64,000 bases of DNA from Laccaria trichodermophora (lineage: Eukaryota > Basidiomycota > Agaricomycetes > Agaricales > Hydnangiaceae). Both the position numbers and the translations under genes were made by a program. The notes beneath the pieces were generated by a model. The model did no database searches. It saw only the letters and a program-made list of their open reading frames with translations, and had not been told where the DNA came from. How positions within the stretch are numbered: the first letter of the stretch is position 1; every line of letters begins with the position of its first letter. Below are positions 57,457 through 64,000 of the stretch, in pieces. Location of the stretch: contig JACTVC010000006.1 of the NCBI GenBank assembly GCA_018417955.1, forward strand, positions 744,001-808,000, in the 5' to 3' direction.

Positions 57457-59131
57457 CTTTTTAAACAATCTTTCCCACAATATACAAATGCATGGGGGGC
57501 AGATCTCAGGGGGTAAGTTTTAGATCTCATCTCTCATCTCTTGTCCTCTTGGCATCACAGATTCTGATGACACATGAAACTTCCCCCCATCAAATGATCG
57601 GGAAATGTTCGTGCATCATCAAATCTAGCTCTTCAAGTTCAACTTCCCATGGCACCTTCTCTTTGCCATAGCACCCTCTCTTTGCAGTGCACTCTGGTGT
57701 TTTGCTGAGCACTCTTCATCTTGGCCAGTCCAAACAATTTGTGCAACATATCTACTGCATACTATCTGTCTCCTTTGCATGCTCATTGTTGTCTTGGCCA
57801 ATCCAAACCATTCAAGTGCCATGTATCTACCACAATTGTCTCATAGAGCAATATGCCAGCTTCACCACACCATCTCTGTGTGCCCATTGTTGTCTTGGCC
57901 AGTCCAAACACTTTGACCATGTTCGTCTTGCAGAGTAATTCACTGGGTTCTCCAATCCCACCATTTCCTCTTCATTGCATGCACACTAAGCACCAAGATC
58001 TGAGCATGCAGATTCAATTACCATCAACTGTGCAAGGGCCTTATTCAAGATAAATGCCCCCCCATTCTTTCCTTCCCTCCCTCTAATGCCAAACCCAATT
58101 CATATGCATCTCTTCCATCCACATCAGGTTATTAGGTATGCATATCCTTATTACATGTTATGATGCACTTATGTCAACTTCCATGTCATAGTAATGCCTA
58201 CAATGTATCCTGTGGATAAGATCCGGATCATGCAATCTGATGGACCAGAGGACAAATATTTTGTGGTTGATGGTGGATGTCTCAGCTATGATGAACACCA
58301 TGATGAATGCTTCCCCTACTTATACAAAGTTGTCACCCATCCCCTGGTGCATTACACTGTCACTGTCAAATGCATCCTTGTGTTCATGGTAGACACACAT
58401 CATCAATTCTTGCTCTTCACTCCAAGGCTGTGCAAGTTCAACTTCCCATGTCACCCTCTCTTTTGCTGTGCACTCATTGTCTTTTGCTGTGTGCTCATTG
58501 TCATCTTGGCCAGTCCAAATGCTTCAAGTGCAAAGAACCAACCACATTTGTCTTGTGGAGGAATGCACTGGGTTAGCCAAACCAGCCATTTCCTCTTTGT
58601 TACATGCACGTTAAGCATTACCATGCACTTATGTTGACTTCCACTTCATAGTAATGCCTACAATGTATCTTGTGGATAAAATCCAGACCATGCAACCCAA
58701 TGGACCAGAAGACAAGTAGTGATTTGTGGTTGGTGGCAGATGTCTCATCTACAATGAACACTGGAATGAATGCTTCTGCTACCTATACAAAGTTGCCACC
58801 CATCCCCTGGTGCATAACACCATCAACGTCAAATGCATCCTCATGTACATGGTAGACATGGATCGTGCAGCATTAAAACACAAAGCTGCATGGGAAGACA
58901 CCACAATGGTAAGCAAATGCAAGTGGATCAACATTTTATCACAGGGCTTCTTTGCCTCACAGACAGCACTGTCAGATATGCCTGCACATTGAACTGTCCT
59001 AAGGATTGAGTGACTGGTCTACAGATGGCAGAATACGATGTAATCAATTTATGGTGCTTTGCAGGGTAGGCAGATTAATACAATGTAATACAATAAATTG
59101 TTAAACAACAATTCAGAAAATGTCTCCTCAA
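57457..59131 (+). repeat. Direct repeat unit 1 with ORF remnant
   Basis: It begins CTTTTTAAACAATCTTTCCC directly after the KDZ end and finishes GTCTCCTCAATCCT. A second copy lies at 61727-63096. Inside are repeated CTTGGCCAGTCCAAA words and two tandem copies of a possible coding remnant (DKYFVVDGGCLSYDEHHDEC and VVGGRCLIYNEHWNECF, each followed by PYLYKV..HPLVH). The remnant frames are short and I do not recognise the protein. Confidence 0.75.
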
Positions 59132-59134
59132 TCC

Positions 59135-59310
59135 TAGTGCTTGGAAGTCCAGTCCCAAGACTGGAAAAAGACCGCAACTGGACCAGACCAAGACTGCAAA
59201 AGACCGGACCTGCAGTCTTGGTCTCTCAGATTTGAAATCACAAGACCGCTAAAAAACTGGTTTACATGGACCGGTCTTGTCGGTTAAGACCGGTCTTTTG
59301 TACCTACATA
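59135..59310. repeat. Cluster of AAGACC/CCGGTCTT words
   Basis: At least ten copies of GACC or GGTC lie in 170 bases, including the palindrome AAGACCGGTCTT near 59297 and a second CCGGTCTTG at 59270. No ORF is present. It lies just after direct repeat unit 1 and could be a terminus of another element. Confidence 0.6.
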
Positions 59311-59419
59311 AAAACCCTTCAAAACGCACCTAAGATCATATTTTTAGAATAAAAACTGACAAAGATACATAAAAAACTTGTGTTAAAGGCCATTGCAAGC
59401 ATGGCAGAAATGAGTCCTC

Positions 59420-61260
59420 TTTTGCAAAGGCAATAGAAACCAATTTCTATTTTTTCTTCTTTTTTCTGTTATTCTGGGTACATTTTTATCACACACAAGT
59501 AAATCTTTCTATATAAGTCTTCTTCTGGACTCTAAACAAATTACCCCAGCATCATCACCATCAATAAAAAACATTTCTATTGTTTTTTGCTTATTTTCTG
59601 ATTATATGCAGGTAGATTACCATATTTGGAAGTCTACCCTAGAGCCTGAAACTGTTACCCATCATCATTACTAACAATAAGCACCATCCTTTAATTTTCA
59701 CTGATTTTTTTGACATTTTATGACTATTTTTTAATGGATTACCATATTTGGATGTCTGCTCTGTACCCTGAACACTGTAGCAAACTTATACTACAAAGTT
59801 GACTGATATACAATAAAAGACTGCAGATGTCAGACAAAGTTAGATTATCTCTACAAGAGGAGCACTTTACAGTGTAGGGCTACAACTTCCATTTGTTGAC
59901 TATTTTTTGTAAGTGGTCATATGACCATTATCCCAACATCCCATTACATGGGCCCTAATAGACAAAATTATTCTTTGTTTAGTTTTCTCTAGTTTTTGGT
60001 TAAAGTAGATGATATTTTCTTTTTGGTATGGACTCTGAAGGTAGTGCCTGACATTCTACATACCATTCAAACTTTTTTTCAAATTTTCCACTATTTTCCC
60101 ATGTTTTTTTGAATCTATTACTATATTTGGAACTGGACCCTTGACCCTGACAACATTACCAAACATTATCATAACAATGAGCACCATCCACCATTTTTTT
60201 CTGATTTTTTGCCTATTTTCTGGCTATTTTTTGTTATATTACCATATTTGGAACTAGACTCTGGACCCTGACAATGTTACCCAATGTTATCACTAGCAAT
60301 AAGCACCATCCCCCATTTTTTCCCTATTCTTGACTATATTACTCTATTTGGAACTAGAATCTGGACTCTGACAATGTTACTCAATGTTATCACTAGCAAT
60401 AAGCACCATCCCCCATTTTTTCCCTATTCTTGACTATATTACTCTATTTGGAACTAGAATCTGGACTCTGACAATGTTACTCAATGTTATTACTAGCAAT
60501 AAGCACCATCCTCCATTTCTTTCTGATTTTCTAACAGTTTTCTGGCTTTTTTTGGATATATTACCATATTCAGAAGTGGACCCTGACAACATTACCCAAT
60601 GTTATCACTGCAATGGGCACCATCCCCCATTTTTTTCTGATTTTATAGCTATTTTCTGGCTATTTTTGGGTTTATATTACTCTATTTGGAACTAGACTCT
60701 GGACCCTGACAATGTTACCCAAGGTTATGTCTGGCAATAAGCACCATCCCTCATTTCTTTCTGATTTTCTGGCTATTTCTGGTTATATTACCATATTGGG
60801 ACTAGCCTCTGAACTCTGACAATATTACCCAAGGTTATCACCACTATCCTCCATTTTTTTCTGATTTTCTGGCTATTTTTCGCTATTTTACCATATTTGG
60901 AAATGTACCCTGGACCCTGAAAACAACCTCCAACATCATTACCAATGGTAAGCACCATCAAATTTTATGGGAGAAAGACAAGATTTAGTCCAATTTTCTC
61001 TGATTTTTGTGTTATTTTCTGGCAATTGTTAGATAAATTTCCAGTTAAGAAAATGCACCTGGGACCCTTGAAACAGTCCTAACATCAGCCCCAACAGTTA
61101 GCACCATTCTTCAATTGTTTCTCAAATTTTCTGCCATTTATTGCTATTCTTCAGTTGGACAAATGCTGAGTGCCTTATATGGAAATTTACCATGGACCCT
61201 GAAAGTGTTTCCAAATGTTGTCACCAACAGTGAGCACCATCAGTCATTTTCTTTTGATTT
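59420..61260 (+). repeat. Degenerate tandem array, period about 105-125 bases
   Basis: The unit contains ATTACCATATTTGGAACTAG, GACTCTGGACCCTGACAATG, CAATAAGCACCATCCCCCAT and TTTTCTGGCTATTTTT. At least ten units are visible; 60300-60420 and 60421-60540 are nearly exact neighbours. The words CTGGCTAT and ACCATATTTGGAA also build the arms of the long-TIR elements. No gene is present. Confidence 0.8.
59860..60075 (-). repeat. Inverted copy of a family A module
   Basis: Read on the minus strand this matches 7367-7580: GAATGGTATGTAGAATGTC, then AGGCACTACCTTCAGAGTCC, then the module CATATGACCACTTAC and GTTGTAGCCCTAC. It interrupts the tandem array. Confidence 0.7.
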
Positions 61261-61726
61261 TGTGCTCATTTATTGCTATTTCTTCATTGAAAAAGCTTGC
61301 ATTAACTTGATTTGTGCAAATATATGTCTATTTATGCATATGGATTTTATTACATAATATACCTAACAACAGACTATATTTTTTTCTTGGTGTTTTATTT
61401 CATTCAATTTAGATTTTATGTTGGTGAGCTTCAGACTCTTCTTTATATAAGTATGTTTATTCAGACTTTGACCTTATTACATAATATGTCCCAATGAATT
61501 GTATACAATCATGATCCCTGAAATTTTACATTTTTGTGTGTTTTACTTCATCTGAATTGGACTTGATTTGGTAAAGTTACACATTTTTCTTTAGGCAATG
61601 CTGGTACTCAAAAGCAATGACACACAAACATTTTCTGATCATTTGATGGGGGACAATTTTGTGTGTCATAGTAGATCTCAGATCAGTTACCATTTTCAGT
61701 AATAAATAAAGATTCATGATCTATTT
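61261..61726. other. AT-rich stretch, nothing recognised
   Basis: I see no ORF above about 60 codons, no inverted ends and no clear repeat here. It lies between the tandem array and direct repeat unit 2. Confidence 0.4.
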
Positions 61727-63096
61727 CCTTTCTAAACAATCTTTCCCACAATCTAAAAATGCAGGGGAGGCAAATCTCAGGGGGTACATCTTAGATCTCA
61801 TCTCTCATCTCTTGTCCTCTTGGCATCACAGATTCTGATGATGCATGAAACTTCCCCCCATCAAACAATCAGGGAATGTTCATGCATCATAGAATCTTGA
61901 GCTTTTGTACCAAGGCTGTGCAACTTCAGAAGTATTCATCATAGATTCCAATGACACATCAAATGATTAGGAAATGTTCATGCATCATCAATTCTGGCTC
62001 TTCACTCCAAGGCTGTCCAAATTCAGGGCACCCTGTCTTTTGCTGTGCTTTCATTGTCTTTTGCTGTGCACTTTGTCATCTTGTGCTCTTTGTCGTCTTG
62101 GCCAGTCCAAATGATTCATGCAATGTATCTACCACATATTGTCTGTTTCCTTTGCATGCTTGTTGTTGTCTTCTTCAAGTCCCATGTGTCTACCATATTT
62201 GTCTCACAGCAATACATCCACACCAACTCTGCATGCCCATTGTCATCTTGGCCAGTCCAAACAGTTTGAGCATGAAGAACCTACCACAATTGTCTTGTGG
62301 AGTAATCTGCTGGATTATCCAATCCTGCTATTTCCTCTTTGTTGGCACATGCTAAGTGCCAAGATCCAAGCATGTAGATTCAGTTACCATTAACTGTGCC
62401 AGGGCTTTATTCAAGATAAACACCCCCCCATTCTTTCCTTCCCTCCAATGCCTGTACATTTACCAAACCCAATTCATACACAACTCTTTCATCCATGTCA
62501 AGTTATCAGGTATGCATATCCTTATTACATGTTACCAGGCACTTATATCAAGTTCCATCTCATAGTAATGTCTCCAACATATCTTGTGGATAAGATCCAG
62601 ACCATGTGACCCAATGGACCAGAAGACAAGTGATTTGTGGTTGATGGCAGATGTCTTGTCTACAATGAACACTGGAATGAATGCTTCCCCTATCTATACA
62701 AAGTTGCCACCCATCCCCTGGTGCATAACACCATCAATGTCAAATGCATCCTCATGTACATGGTAGACATGGATCCTGCAGCATTAAAACACAAAGCTGC
62801 ATGGGAAGACACCTTATGCATTTCCCTTGGTCCAGACACCACAATGGCTCAACATGGTAAGCAAATGCAAGTGGATCAACACTGTTGTCTTTAACATTTT
62901 ATCACAGGGCTTCTTTGCCTCATGGATGGCACTGTCATATATGCCTGCATGTTGAACTGTCCTAAGGATTGAGTGACTGGACTACAGATGGCAGAATATG
63001 ATGTAATCAATTCATGGTGCTTGGTGGGGTAGGCAGATTAATACAATGTAACACAATAAATTGTTAAATAACAATTCAGAAAACATCTCCTCAATC
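61727..63096 (+). repeat. Direct repeat unit 2 with ORF remnant
   Basis: This second copy of the 57457-59131 sequence (CTTTCTAAACAATCTTTCCC to CATCTCCTCAATCCT) has a single copy of the coding-like remnant (GRCLVYNEHWNECFPYLYKV, then DPAALKHKAAWEDT) and several indels. It shows that the KDZ element stands at the edge of a repeated sequence rather than of unique DNA. Confidence 0.75.
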
Positions 63097-63279
63097 CTGA
63101 AGTAGTAAAAGAGTTGTATATTGTCCAAGGCATGATACTGGGCAAACCTGAGGATATGACCAGGGATGCATGCACCAACTAAAACAACAAAGAGGAATAT
63201 GTAGGGGGTGCTGCCATCAAACAGACCAGTGTTAAAGGTGTGAAGGGTACCCACTGCTATTCTACTACTTGCACACATG

Positions 63280-64000
63280 TAGTATCAAAACGAGTCTACA
63301 CTGAAGGGAATTGAGCCACAGGAAGGTCTTGGGCAGAGTTTAGCATAAGTTCAAAAAACACGAAATTACAAACAGACGTACCTCCACAAAGGGTCAATGG
63401 ATTCATAAGCGGTTTGTTGGAGCGTTTTCGAGATGTGAAGTAGTGTCCAAATGAGTCTACGTTGAAGGAAATTGAGCCACAGGAAGGTCTTGGGCAGAGT
63501 TCACGATAAGTGCAAAAACATGAAAATACAAATAGACGTACCTCCACGAGGAGTTGACGGTTTCGTAAACGGTTTCTTGGAGCGTTTTCGGGACATAATG
63601 CACTATCCAAACGAGTCTACGTTGAAGGAAATCGAGGCACAAGAAGGTCCTGGGCATAGTGTATTATAAGTCCAAAAAACATGAAATTACAAACAGACGT
63701 ACCTCCACGAAGGGTTGATGGATTCAAAAACGGTTTGTTGGATCGTTTTTACGATGTGTAGTAGTGTCTAAACGAGTCCACATTGAAGGAAATCGAGCCA
63801 CAGAAAGGTCTTGGGTAGAGTTGAGCATAAGTGCAAAAACACGAAATTACAAACTGACGTACCTCCACGAAGGGATGACGGATTTGTGAATGGTTTGTTG
63901 GAGCGTCTTCGGGACGTGTATTAGTATCCAAAAGAGTCTACGTTGAGGGAAATTGAGGCACAGGAAGGTCTTGGGCAGAGTTTAGCAGAAGTGCAAAAAC
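63280..64000. repeat. 160-bp satellite, continues beyond the window
   Basis: The motif CGAGTCTACGTTGAAGG (with small changes) recurs at about 63290, 63452, 63611, 63772 and 63932, a period of 160 plus or minus 2. Each unit also has GAGCCACAGGAAGGTCTTGG and GACGTACCTCCACGAAGGG. Because 160 is not a multiple of three, the short minus-strand ORFs that appear in each unit (LPVAQFPS, RNRQLLVEVR) are unlikely to be one protein. Confidence 0.88.

Noticed and set aside
63296..63931. Series of similar minus-strand ORFs at the right edge
   Set aside because: They restart in each 160-base satellite unit, whose length is not a multiple of three.

Overview
The window looks like a transposon-dense block from a basidiomycete fungus, most likely an Agaricomycete. 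Three things point that way: a KDZ-superfamily transposase, chromodomain Ty3/Gypsy retroelements, and a PIF/Harbinger element that carries its own Myb/SANT-like partner gene. Introns are short (about 45-60 nt) with GT..AG ends. I recognise no ordinary housekeeping gene, tRNA, rRNA or CRISPR array. Almost every base can be assigned to a mobile element, a palindrome or a tandem repeat, and several elements sit inside one another.

Layout. 1-2990: a large AT-rich palindrome (family A). 3046-6790: the 3' end of a Ty3/Gypsy element (integrase tail and chromodomain, an extra ORF, polypurine tract, LTR). 6790-9501: a second family A sequence split by a hAT-like non-autonomous element (7765-9254) with an exact 8-bp target duplication. 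9502-20242: an element with about 2-kb terminal inverted repeats, with a 4.8-kb PIF/Harbinger element nested in its centre. 20243-21057: a Gypsy reverse-transcriptase scrap. 21058-23100: CCATA-type and 154-bp tandem repeats. 23101-29900: a second long-TIR element of the same family. 29901-42016: a nearly complete Gypsy element on the minus strand (gag-pol, extra ORF, 3' LTR) with a 1.7-kb palindrome inserted. 42017-57456: a 15.4-kb KDZ transposon with two multi-exon cargo genes. 57457-64000: direct repeats, tandem arrays and a 160-bp satellite.

How the parts relate. The KDZ element and the two long-TIR elements share the same termini (CACTTCAGTCACCCACCTTG...), so the KDZ transposase in this window is a candidate for mobilising them. 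Both Gypsy copies carry the same unrecognised ORF of about 900 codons between pol and the polypurine tract, the position env has in other retroelements. The coding regions are decayed in a distinctive way. Inside otherwise open frames I count fourteen premature stops, and all are TGA, as expected if CGA arginine codons were lost by CpG deamination. The most interesting candidates are this third Gypsy ORF, the KDZ element with its non-autonomous relatives and cargo, and a run of six symmetric microexons in the KDZ transposase.
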